The translations under genes and the position numbers were made by a program. A stretch of DNA of 64,000 nucleotides from Branchiostoma floridae. Taxonomy: Eukaryota; Chordata; Leptocardii; Amphioxiformes; Branchiostomatidae. The notes below the pieces were generated by a model that saw only the letters and a program-made list of their open reading frames with translations, did no database searches and was not told the origin of the DNA. Shown here piece by piece: positions 39,715 to 50,527 of this stretch (within the stretch, counting starts at the first letter, position 1; each line of letters opens with the position of its first letter). The stretch is taken from positions 11,129,478 to 11,193,477 of the forward strand of contig NC_049981.1 of the NCBI RefSeq assembly GCF_000003815.2, written 5' to 3'.

Positions 39715-41150
39715 AGCAATTTGGACAAGAGTGTCTTCAAGGCGGCCAAACTTGGTATGATTCGAAAGGTATATTGGTGGGTACTTGCATGCTGCAAACC
39801 GTTTTGAAATTGCGTGCTTTGTTGTCGAGATATGAGTGTTTAAGTGCTAACCCTAACCCTAACCCTAACCCTAACCCTAGCCCTAACCCTAACCCTAGCA
39901 ATTTGGACAAGAGTGTCTTCAAGGCGGCCAAACTTGGTATGATTCGAAAGGTATATTGGTGGGTACTTGCATGCTGCAAACCGTTTTGAAATTGCGTGCT
40001 TTGTTGTCGAGATATGAGTGTTTAAGTGCTAACCCTAACCCTAACCCTAACCCTAACCCTAGCCCTAACCCTAACCCTAGCAATTTGGACAAGAGTGTCT
40101 TCAAGGCGGCCAAACTTGGTATGATTCGAAAGGTATATTGGTGGGTACTTGCATGCTGCAAACCGTTTTGAAATTGCGTGCTTTGTTGTCGAGATATGAG
40201 TGTTTAAGTGCTAACCCTAACCCTAACCCTAACCCTAACCCTAACCCTAGCCCTAACCCTAACCCTAGCAATTTGGACAAGAGTGTCTTCAAGGCGGCCA
40301 AACTTGGTATGATACGAAAGGTATATTGGTGGGTACTTGCATGCTGCAAACCGTTTTGAAATTGCGTGCTTTGTTGTCGAGATATGAGTGTTTAAGTGCT
40401 AACCCTAACCCTAACCCTAACCCTAACCCTAGCCCTAACCCTAACCCTAGCAATTTGGACAAGAGTGTCTTCAAGGCGGCCAAACTTGGTATGATTCGAA
40501 AGGTATATTGGTGGGTACTTGCATGCTGCAAACCGTTTTGAAATTGCGTGCTTTGTTGTTTAAGTGCTAACCCTAACCCTAACCCTAACCCTAACCCTAG
40601 CCCTAACCCTAACCCTAGCAATTTGGACAAGAGTGTCTTCAAGGCGGCCAAACTTGGTATGATTCGAAAGGTATATTGGTGGGTACTTGCATGCTGCAAA
40701 CCGTTTTGAAATTGCGTGCTTTGTTGTCGAGATATGAGTGTTTAAGTGCTAACCCTAACCCTAACCCTAACCCTAACCCTAACCCTAGCCCTAACCCTAA
40801 CCCTAGCAATTTGGACAAGAGTGTCTTCAAGGCGGCCAAACTTGGTATGATTCGAAAGGTATATTGGTGGGTACTTGCATGCTGCAAACCGTTTTGAAAT
40901 TGCGTGCTTTGTTGTCGAGATATGAGTGTTTAAGTGCTAACCCTAACCCTAACCCTAACCCTAACCCTAACCCTAGCCCTAACCCTAACCCTAGCAATTT
41001 GGACAAGAGTGTCTTCAAGGCGGCCAAACTTGGTATGATTCGAAAGGTATATTGGTGGGTACTTGCATGCTGCAAACCGTTTTGAAATTGCGTGCTTTGT
41101 TGTCGAGATATGAGTGTTTAAGTGCTAACCCTAACCCTAACCCTAACCAG
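39715..41150. repeat. Homogeneous satellite block, forward orientation, with CCCTAA arrays
   Basis: Eight near-identical units of 182 or 188 bp (one of 168 bp lacking CGAGATATGAGTG-type bases near 40555). The length steps of 6 bp come from one CCCTAA more or less. Each unit runs AGCAATTTGGACAAGAGTGT... to ...TTTAAGTGCTAACCCTAACC with a CCCTAGCCCTAA variant at a fixed place. High similarity indicates recent amplification. The Asn-Pro / Gly-Leu frames across it are artefacts. Confidence 0.95.
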
Positions 41151-42700
41151 TAAGTTTGACCGACTAGAACGGTGCACAGTCCGGTTCTTGCACAGTCCGG
41201 TTCTTCCGCGACAGGGTTCCGAGGTAGTGCGCGACAAAAAAGTGACGAAAGGCTTCCGAGGGTCTACATCTGAGTTGGCATTTCTCATTATTTACTGCGA
41301 AATTACATCAAACGTTAAGATGGCTGAAAAGCGTAGGAAATATTGTGTTTTGGGGTGCAAATTGATTTTCGGCCCCACTCTTATTTCAGGATATCCATAC
41401 GCATAATGTAAACAGGCCCGTGACCTAGATTGACCTCTGATGAGCTGTGTTAAGACAAGTTGCAATGCGTGGATGGTTTTCTTACAATTGGCTGGATAAC
41501 TCGTTAGAGTTTCCTCTTCCTGGCAGTATCAGTCAAGCTTGCCGGAAAAATCTTCTTCATCTGTTTTATCCCATGCGAAAATGCCGGATTTTGTACATCA
41601 TTTTTGAAATGAAAATTATGTTTTTTTTCACTATAATTTTTCAACATAGACAAGTTTAAGGATCAGAACTCAGTTGGTCTTGTAGCTGAAGGTATATCCT
41701 TTCACCCCATATACAGTTACTTTGCTTCAGGATAATTCCCTGGAAGAGATGGTCGCTAGAATTGAGGGTGTGCCGCCTCCATTTGAAACCCAAATAAACT
41801 GGGGTGTGCTCCCAGAACCCGTTCTTAGCCATGTTGGTTCTAATCACTACCCTAACCCTAACCCTAACTGCTAGGCTTAGGGTAGTGCTTAACTCATTTC
41901 TCGAGAAGAAAGCACCCGATTTGGAAACGGTTTTCAGATTTCATTTAGTTACCAAGAGACCTTTCCAACGATACCAAGTTTGACCGACAAGAACCCGTTC
42001 TTAGCAATGTTGGCTCTTAGCACTACCCTAACCCTAACCCTAAACCCAACTGCTAGGGTTAGGTTAGTGCTTAACTCATTTCTCGAGATGAAAGCACCCG
42101 GCCAATTTAGAAACATCTAACCGCAACCAAAAATTGGGATGTTTTAAAATGTGTTTAAAATAGGCAAACTATGCTATCATTGGAAAGTTGTCTTGGTAGG
42201 GAATTGTATACTAAAATCCGTTTTCAAATTGCGAGCGTGATTGGCGAGTTATTGGTGCGTAAAATCAACTACATCTAACCGCATCTTGAAATTAGGATTT
42301 TCGAAAATTGTTTAAAATAGGCAAACCATGCTTTAATTGGAAGTGTGTCTTGGTAGAGAATTGTATAATGAAATCCGTTTTCAGATTGCGTTTTCAGATT
42401 TCTCGATTGACATCATTGGCTCGGTCTCTTGATAGGAAGTCGTTTGCTGAAAGCCGTGTTCATTTCTGGTACTTTGGTGGCGGGATATGAGTGTTTAAAC
42501 TTAATGAACCTCTTACCCACACTAACCACGTACAATCCAAACTTGGATTTTGCAAAGTGTATTGTCGTAGGCCTACCTTGAAGGCTAATAATAGAAAAGG
42601 TCTTTGTATAGAAAGTTGTTTGCTGAAAACCGCATTCAGATCTGAGTGATTAAAGTTTAAAACCATTGCAAACTGTCCAGCGGTTCTTGAGATACTAGTA

Positions 42701-44585
42701 TACCCCACAGAACCTCTAGAGTAGTGAAAACAGTATGGCGAATTAATACTTCCATTGTCATGGAAGTAGCATGCTTATAGTCCAACTCCGTGTAGGAGAG
42801 TTACTCGTAATGAAGCTTTTATTCCTTTCCAAGACCTTTCTCTTCAGTGTCGTTCACTACTCCTTCTGGCTAGATCTCCCTTTTCTTTATAACCTTTATC
42901 TCTCTCAACATTTTTTGTCTCATTGTTTGTATAGTGCCCAACTATCTAAAGTTAATCAGCCATCCTTTATCTTGCCATCTTTCAAACATGGACACCTCAC
43001 AGAGAAGGCTAATGTGGCGCCTTGAAGGTCAAATGCTGCCCGTTTTCCAACGTCTGTGTGACCGAGGAGGTCTTGGTGTGACGTACTATCCTGACCCGCA
43101 CCTACCACTTCTAGATCTAATAGAAACCCGCGCGCCGTTCTGTAGAGTCATGCCAAGTCGGGAGATAAGTAGGGCGAGATAAAACGGTGTCAAGGCTGAT
43201 CCTCCAAGGATGTGCCTTGGAGAATAAGTTTCTTAAAGGTCTCACTGATAGATCCTTACTTCGTTCATGTCACAGCGATAGCCTGCCACTTTCAATCCAA
43301 CGTTTTCCTCATTTTTTGTACTTCCATGAAAAATTGAAGTATCATTAATTATCGGCATAGATTAAAGGAGGCTAACTTTAACCTCTGAATGGACTGTGAT
43401 GATGTTTGGTGTGGGGGTAAGTGTCAGTGTTGATTATGGTCCCCCTGGTGTGTGTCCTTGGTATTGCAGCAGAACGTGCGGAATCCATCTTTTGTCCTGG
43501 GCATGCTTTGGTCTTATTGCATTCTGTGGATCCGGAGTTCAGTAGTGGAGTGGAGGCTTTAAGAAAGCTCGGGAACGTTCTGTTACGGGATTTGAATTCG
43601 TCCTTTCGGAAGGGCACGTTAAGCTAACAGCCCCGCGTATGAATGAGCTTCAGTTGTAAGCCACATGTGCCAAACCTCTGCACGGGAAAGAACCCAACAC
43701 ACCTAGGGACTATCCGTTATTTAGCGGGGAAGGAGGGTCGGTCGTACCAGGGTAGGATCAAAAACAGTGTTCCTCGGCCCTCCCCCAGGGAAAATAAAGA
43801 TCGACAAGACTAGTGGTGCCCTCGTGTGCTTTGTTGAAACCGTCGTTTAACTAGCGAAACCGCATTTGCTTATTGATAGCTCATTCACGCTTTACATCAA
43901 TTTAAGACGACACCTTTCCTTTTATGACGACCAAGGATTGAGACCTTAGCACCCCATAAAATTCTGGATCTGATTTGACTCACATAATATTTAGTCAAGA
44001 CGGAAATAGTCCCCCGCACACATGTTATGCATTTTCTCTATAAATGTCGGAAAGGAAACGCTTTCAAATTTAAGTTTATATCTTAACAAAAAAGTAGTCC
44101 GTATTGTGTTTCTGACGACTGGTGATAAACAAGCTGTATTTGAAAGTTATCTATCATTATTGATAGCAATCAAGAATGGCACGTGAGCCTGGGTACGGTG
44201 TCCCATCTCGTCCCCAGGGTCAAGTGAAAATACCACATCGTGCCAAACAGTCTTCAAAGCTTCCCATAATCCTTCACCTTGTTCTACTCACGTCCATTAA
44301 AGAGAATAATCGCAGACGATAGGTCGGTTTCAGTATCCCCTCATGTGACCGGTTACCATGGTTACGGGTCTCTGTGCCAGGTGCACCTCTGTGGTAAGGC
44401 TTCTCCTTGAAGTTGGACTTGTGGCGCGAAAATTTCCGGCTCTGTCATCTGGATCCTTGCACACGAATAGTTTAGGGTATGGGGGGGGGGGGGGGGCGTT
44501 ACCCAAATACCCTGATATATACATGTAGCGAACGTTTCTGTGTGCTTCCAACATGGTATACCATTGCTATCCTGGGGGGGCTTTC
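42701..44585. other. Gene-poor region
   Basis: No gene supported. A dispersed-repeat copy (43382-43500) is followed by CCTTTCGGAAGGGCACGTTA (~43604-43623), a motif shared with the 5S-type SINE at 21.2 kb. A poly-G run of 17 lies near 44480. Confidence 0.5.
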
Positions 44586-45042
44586 GGCCATGTTGATTTG
44601 ATTATCACGGATGGCAGCCTCAATGTATCCCAAAGCTGATGCGAGTGTGCGAAAAAGGTGCCTTCATAAAAAACAAGTGCTTTTAAAAAAGCTGGCATTT
44701 TGCCAATGTTTGCGTGTGTGAACGTTTTTTTCTAGTTATTAGAATGTCATATAAATAGAACAGAGTAACTAAACCTGATATTGGCGCATGGAGAGATTCA
44801 CATATGTGCCTGAATCTAGATCTAGACGCCACCTGTTAAAATTTGCGTGAACTGCAGCAAATTTCACTACACTGCCTGTTTTTGAGTGAGCTCTGTTGCG
44901 GGGCATTTTTAAGTTGTTTTTTTAATTTTTATTTCTATTCGGCAAAAAAACGAAGCGGCGAATCCGTTAACCAAAGAAATAAATTGGTGTGGCCAAATGG
45001 ATGTAAAAATTAGTATTTTAATGGTGTAAAAAAGAAAAAAAA

Positions 45043-45116
45043 ATCTACCTCCCCGGATTCGAACCGGGTGCATTGGTTTAGAATGCGTAAACTTTAACCA
45101 CTGCGCCAGTGCGAAC
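45043..45116 (-). pseudogene. tRNA-like sequence (decayed tRNA or SINE head)
   Basis: Minus strand: CACTGGCGCAGTGGTTAAAG is a good A-box. GCATT/AATGC forms an anticodon stem around a 7-base loop CTAAACC. CCCGGTTCGAATCCGGG is a perfect T-arm/B-box, followed at once by a run of nine T (Pol III terminator). The acceptor stem (GTTCGCA against GAGGTAG) and D-stem do not pair, and the loop would give an unusual anticodon, so it is not a working tRNA. Confidence 0.5.
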
Positions 45117-45218
45117 TTGTTGAAAAAATGCCTGTTTTAACAGGTATACAAATGTTTGGCATGAATTGAACAGGTCCGTTCATCTCAACATCACAACGGC
45201 CACTATTCTGGCCTCAGA

Positions 45219-45246
45219 GCATTTTGCCGCTAAGGCGGCAAAATGC
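45219..45246. repeat. Perfect 12-bp-stem hairpin
   Basis: GCATTTTGCCGC, loop TAAG, GCGGCAAAATGC. Compact palindrome inside the 44586-45355 element. Confidence 0.9.
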
Positions 45247-45744
45247 AAAAATCTAAGTGGTCAGGAAGGTTGAGCAAATGACACAGTACAGTTCTTCCAA
45301 ATGACCAAAAATTGATGCGCACGGATGTCGTCCATATCATCGAATCAACATGGCCTTATCTGACTGCTCTCAACCGCTTCAAAGTGGTCTGAGTCTATCC
45401 GGACCTGATCTCTTGAGTTTGCTTCGCTTCTGTTACTCTTCTTGTATTCATTGCGTTTTAAATGAAGAATCTGTTGTTCATTGCACAATAGGTTTTTCTT
45501 CCCCATACTGTGCCCATACGAAGGCAACTTTTTTTGGGTGGGGGGCAAACTTTTTTTATTCGCACGCTTGCATCAAGTTGAGGGGTTTCCAGAAGATGTC
45601 GTCCATATAATCAAATCAACATGGCCTAAAAACATGTGACGTAGAACAGAAGGTCCGTGACAAAGCTAAGGACCGATGCATTGAACTTTTCACATTCACA
45701 ATCATGTCTTCTCGCTTTTAATCCACGCAATCCTTTGTTTGTTT

Positions 45745-45822
45745 GTTTGTGTGTGTGTGTGTGTGTGCGTGTGTGTGTGTGTGTCTACATGTGTGTGTGT
45801 GTGTTTGTGTGTGCGTGTGTGT

Positions 45823-45895
<73 letters not shown>

Positions 45896-45910
45896 TGTGA
45901 GTGAGTGTGA
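45745..45910. repeat. (GT)n microsatellite
   Basis: ~165 bp of TG repeats with minor interruptions; open frames of Cys-Val or Thr-His are artefacts. Confidence 0.97.
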
Positions 45911-46739
45911 GGGATTTCCAAAATCGTTTACTACACGTCTTCATGAACGTAAAAACAATACAAATTTGCGGCAAACGATCGCATCTCAATTTTCTTCGAT
46001 TAACTTTAACTACAGTTGGAAACTTTCGTGGCCATGTCCTGACACATATTTCACTTTTGGCTGCGTCCTGTCCTGTCCTGTCCTGTGTTTTACTTTTATT
46101 ACTGTGTTCTAGATCTGACCTCGATACGCTTTTATTGCCATGACCTGACCCAGATCTTTCCGTGCCACTGCCTCTGTTTCTGATCTCACAGCAGATGTAG
46201 AGACAGTTTTATAGACACGTCTTCTTTATTATAGTCCCCATACAAAGGGTCTTTTTTCGGTGCCTTTACCTGCATTTTGTATGTTATAGGATTTCTTTCT
46301 TTTTCTTTCCTTCTTCCTTACCTCTTTCTTTCTTTCTTTCTTTCATTTCAAGAACGCTCCGAATTTGGTCCTTGTAAAAGTTCATATGCAGTTTCAGCCA
46401 TTTTAGAGGAACTTCTTTGACCATGATATAAAATCCAAGTACCCAGAAGTTCCGAGCAGTCATATTGATATGGAAAGAGCAGTATACGCGTACGAATCTT
46501 CCGAAAGAAGATGAGGGTAGAGACAATGAGTTTTATCATAGATAACTTTGTAAGGAGTTAGAAGATGCATTGACACACTCCCTTGTTTGTATGTACACCC
46601 CCTATATAAGTATTACACAGTAGCAGTAGCATGTATAGGAATGTGTGGCATGTCTGATGGTTCTGGTAGGTTAACCCACGGAGACCACACAGACATAACA
46701 CACACAGTAAGGTCACGCAGAGGCAGGTTCAACGAATCC

Positions 46740-47200
46740 CACGCACTGATTCAAAGAGAATTAAAGCGCCGGAACGGCTTTGCGCAGTTGAACTTCTGAC
46801 TATCAAAAAGATAAGGGAATCGAACCCCAAACCCCTGAACGGGCAGAAATGGAGGGTTGCACGTTTGACCCGTTTATTGTACCGACAGGTGACCTGTAGG
46901 CACGAAAATTACTTCTAACTCCTCACGGTCAACACGACAGCAATAGAGGACTGTGTGTTCGAACAGTTTTGTGTCCTGGTAGTTGACCTGCAGGTGCCAA
47001 AATTACCTATAACATCCGCCAACACACGGCCTTGGACAGTTGAACTTCTGGCTGTTTAAAAAAGATACGCGAAGCGAACCCAGAACCCCTGAACGATAGC
47101 GATAGAGAGTCGCATTGGTAGTTGACCTGCACTCTGCAAAATTACGATTACCCCCGCCAACACACGGCCTTGGACAGTTAAACTTGGAGTGTTTAACGAT
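46740..47200. repeat. Diverged tandem repeat
   Basis: Two to three copies of a ~140-260-bp unit with CAACACACGGCCTTGGACAG (near 47021 and 47159), GTTGAACTTCTG, ...CGAACCC...CCCCTGAACG and GGTAGTTGACCTGCA. No coding evidence. Confidence 0.55.
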
Positions 47201-47350
47201 GTGTGAAAGGCCAAGGGTATACTGATCGAATCGATTAACGCCGCGTCCGCCGTTCAAGTTCACCTCAAATCACAGTGGTGTATCCCGATCGCCAAGCAAA
47301 CACAAAACTGCAACCGTTGCATGGTGACAGCAAACCTGCTGTAGAGGGTG

Positions 47351-47571
47351 TAGCCTCATTCGCAGACTTCTAGCGGGCTGGCTTTTACCTCATGTGGGTC
47401 TATTTTCAAAGTTGGCTAAGGTTCTTAATGCCTGGAAAGGGAGTGTGCCGTGGAAGGTAGTTTGCCTAGACCTCTAGGCCCCCAACAACAGACAAATTTT
47501 CTTTTTAGGCACCTCAACCCCCCAAATAGAATGAAATCTAGCTCCGCTCGAAGTCTGCGAAGAGGAGGCTA
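47351..47571. repeat. MITE with ~35-bp terminal inverted repeats
   Basis: Left end TAGCCTCATTCGCAGACTTC then TAGCGGGCT; right end GCTCCGCTCGAAGTCTGCGA then AGAGGAGGCTA, its near-perfect complement. 221 bp in all. No open reading frame inside. Confidence 0.75.
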
Positions 47572-48589
47572 AGAGTAGGGTGACTCATCTTTCCTCAAAG
47601 GTTTCAAGGCCGCACTGCACCCCAGCCGAAGCGTTGCTGCATTCTTTATGGGAAAGGCCTCGACTGTGTCATCTTGATACAGCAATTTGCAGAACACCGG
47701 TCTTTACCAAGAACAGGCGCAACCAATTCTGCAGCAGGAATGGAAGTGATTGGACTGTCGTTAAACGACGAATTAGAACCGATTAGAGAAGCCAGAAATT
47801 AAAGACCTGCTTTGATGTACTAGTTAAGCCTCTAACGACCGGTATCATGATGCTTTCGTCCGAAGCTGATTACAGTGGAGGGGGTACAGATTGAGGTGGA
47901 AAAAATTATCAAATGTATCATCAAGACCTTTGTAGTGATTGCACCGTTTGGCAATTTTGTGCGCATTTGCAATTTTAGAAGACAAATAGTAATAATTCGC
48001 GAATGCCCGGTGTCAAGCCAAATACATGCTCCTGACGAATACGCGCAGCAGCAAATTTGGCGGGGCACGTATTTGGCTCGATGCCGGTGTAGTCCACTTA
48101 GATACACGCTAGACGTTGTCCTGACATTTTCGCGCCCGTGTCAAGCCCTCGCGCCCCGTTCACGCCCTACTGACCTGTCAGTCACTTCATCGTCTCTAAA
48201 TTACCAAGTGACCCCAGGTTTCTGTTTTTGGAAGGTATAACATTCCTCTCTTTTCTCGTCAACTTTGAAGCCGTGACAGTCTTGAGACAACAATTAGAAC
48301 TTGCCAAAGTAGTTAAGTTTGTCCGATATGATGGAATCTGTAACTTTATAAATATATAACATTATATGCTAATTGCGATGCCTTTATGTCCAAGTGCCTC
48401 GCCTCATGGCATCTATCGCAACGAAGCAGCTCCTAATGTACAAGCAGATGTTAGAGAAGAAGGTCACAACGTTACTTTGCTGCATCTCTTTTCTCTCTAT
48501 ATATGTTTGTGATTTCTTTGTCTTTTTCTCCTTCTTCTCTCTTCTTTCTCCTTCTCTCTCTCCCTCCCCTCTCTCTCGTGCGTGTGTCC

Positions 48590-48795
48590 GTGTATGTTTG
48601 TTTGTTTGTTTGTGTGTGTGTGTATGTGTCCCTGTGTTTGCATGCAAGCGTGTACGTGTGTGTATGTGTCTGTGTGTTTGTGTCCGTGTGTGTGTATCCT
48701 TGCGTGTGTGTGTGTCTGTGTGTGTGTGCCTGTGTGTGTGTGTCTGTGTCTGCGTGTGTCTGTGTGTGTCTGTGTCTGTGTGTCTGCGTGTGTGA
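48590..48795. repeat. TG-rich low-complexity tract
   Basis: Impure (TG)n with TTTG and TCTG interruptions after a CTCTCTCT tract (~48535-48580). Long frames on both strands here are composition artefacts. Confidence 0.9.
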
Positions 48796-48869
48796 TGGTG
48801 TGAGGGCAACCACTCCCATTATCTAGCCCAACTACCCCAGCTGTGTGAAGTGTTAATAGCCCATCCGAG

Positions 48870-49375
48870 GAGCGCCCTGACTGCACACGGGTTCACCACC
48901 GTATGACAAGTAGCCGTGTACTGCACACGGGTTCACCACCGTATACAAACACAAGTAGCCGTGTACTACACACGTGTTCACCGCCGTATACAAACACAAG
49001 TACCCGTGTACTGCACACGAGTTCACCTGACCGTGTACAAACACAAGTAGCCGTGTACTGCACACGGGTTCACCACCGTATACATACAAACACAAGTAGC
49101 CGTGTACTGCACACGGGTTCACCACCGTATACAAACACAAGTAGCCGTGTACTACACACGTGTTCACCATCGTATACAAACACAAGTACCCGTGTACTGC
49201 ACACGAGTTCACAACCGTATACAAACACAAGTAGCCGTGTACTGCACACGGGTTCACCACCGTATACAAACACGAGTAGCCGTGTACTGCACACGGGTTC
49301 ACCACCGTATACAAACACAAGTAGCCGTGTACTGCACACGGGTTCACCGTCGTATACAAACACAAGTAGCCGTGT
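48870..49375. repeat. 45-bp palindrome-containing minisatellite
   Basis: About 11 copies of a 45-bp unit: GTAGCCGTGTACTGCACACG, GGTTCACCACCGTATACAAA, CACAA. Each unit contains the palindrome CCGTGTACTGCACACGG. Divisibility by three keeps frames open on both strands (up to ~170-195 codons) without any start, splice or family evidence for a gene. Confidence 0.93.
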
Positions 49376-50344
49376 CCTGAACCTTCACGTGGGAATGATT
49401 ACATCAAGTGAAGAGGTGCCGTCGGGAGGGACACTGTCTCCTGCCGGCAATAAACTTAGTAAGGTCACAACATGTAAATTTCACGGATGACATCAAAGCA
49501 TTCGATCGATAACGATGATTTTCTCCTGATTTCGAATATCAGGTTTTGTCGCTTCAATTCTTGTTATTATGGCGTCAATTTGGAAAATCTGGCTATTTTT
49601 TTTTTCGCGCATTGAACTTGGAGTATATATCCACAAGATGTACTTGCTGTGGCCTAAGTGCACGAAACTGGCATCTACAAGCAGATGAATGCGTATGCGG
49701 TGTAGTGTAGTGTTTTTGATTACGATTCGAAACAGTTGAGATACGTTTATGCTAAGCCACTAGCCCAAAGGGATCTGAATAAAGTCAAAGTCAAATTCAT
49801 TGAAAATAGAAATCAAAGATCTTCTATCCACGTAAAATATGTTTTTTCGCTGATTCTGTCTAATGCACTTCCCCACTGGCTCTCATAGGCAACAGCCAAG
49901 CATGTAACAGGAAATTGAAGCTTTTGTGACCTATCTTTCATCCCTGTGGCGACAAGATGTCATATCTGATTCCACTGGATATCTGGAGCAATATCAGCGT
50001 ACCACATGCTGAAATAATCCAATTATTGCCCACAGTACGCAACAGAACGCACGCGTGGAATCGGGAAGTATCCACTCTCCTAGCAAAGTTAAGTTTTCTG
50101 GAGGTCATTTTCTTCATGTCCGCCGACAAAATAGAAATGGTTAAATGCTTGCTTCCTGCTTGGAGAGTTGGAAATACCATCAACTGGGTTATCTTAGATT
50201 TAAACGTTTCCTGAATTCCGGATTAAAAGATAGAATTACCAATCGTAAGCTTTAAAGTGAATTATCTTGTTTTCGTTGTCATCGTTTCAAGCTATCTCTC
50301 CAAATGCCAAGAATGACAAGCGGATGCTGCGGTACAGTTTCGTA

Positions 50345-50527
50345 AAGCGGGACACTCTCACTGGGCTGCGCCAAAGTGCGCCAACTTCGCGAATATTGCA
50401 CCGTTTTGTGATGCTTTATGTTATTCGAGAATCGCGAATTTTCTGAACATCTAACTTGGGAATCGCAATTTCAGTCGCTAGCTATAGGTAACGCCAACTT
50501 TGGCACAGTCCACTGAGACACCCGCTT
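50345..50527. repeat. 183-bp MITE with ~31-bp terminal inverted repeats
   Basis: Left AAGCGGGACACTCTCACTGG...GCCAAAGT and right ACTTTGGCACAGTCCACTGA...CCCGCTT are imperfect complements. The interior is AT-rich with palindromic TTCGCGAAT-type words. Confidence 0.7.

Larger units (their letters stand above)
37430..42700. repeat. Satellite with interstitial telomeric repeats, alternating orientation
   Basis: A ~160-190-bp unit occurs in blocks of opposite orientation. Unit 'forward' (contains TTTGTTGTCGAGATATGAGT, GCAAACCGTTTTGAAATTGC): ~37500-38215, 39715-41140, 42110-42690. Unit 'reverse' (contains GATTTCAAAACGGTTTGCAG, ATACCAAGTTTGACCGCCTA): 38216-39700 and ~41805-42110. Most reverse units and the 39.7-41.1 kb units carry short (CCCTAA)n arrays, which keep the CCCTAA strand on + in both orientations. 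41160-41800 is non-satellite sequence. Confidence 0.85.
44586..45355. repeat. Candidate element bounded by inverted GGCCATGTTGATTTGAT
   Basis: GGCCATGTTGATTTGATTA (44586 on) and its near-complement at 45336-45355 (ATCGAATCAACATGGCC) face each other. Within lie a tRNA-like sequence and a 28-bp hairpin. A further direct copy of the right end is at 45595-45626 and another at 9955-9971. Confidence 0.4.

Noticed and set aside
39737-41085. Repeated 71-82 aa frames with Asn-Pro or Gly-Leu runs
   Set aside because: They are translations of CCCTAA telomeric repeats and the satellite unit.
45043-45116. Functional tRNA gene
   Set aside because: Promoter boxes and terminator are present, but acceptor and D stems do not pair and the anticodon loop is abnormal.
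47875-48240. 121-codon + strand frame
   Set aside because: Begins with GTG, composition is not convincing, and no family resemblance or splice context was found.
48853-49490. Long frames on both strands over the 45-bp repeat
   Set aside because: Same artefact of a period divisible by three; both strands cannot be judged coding, and no splice or family evidence exists.
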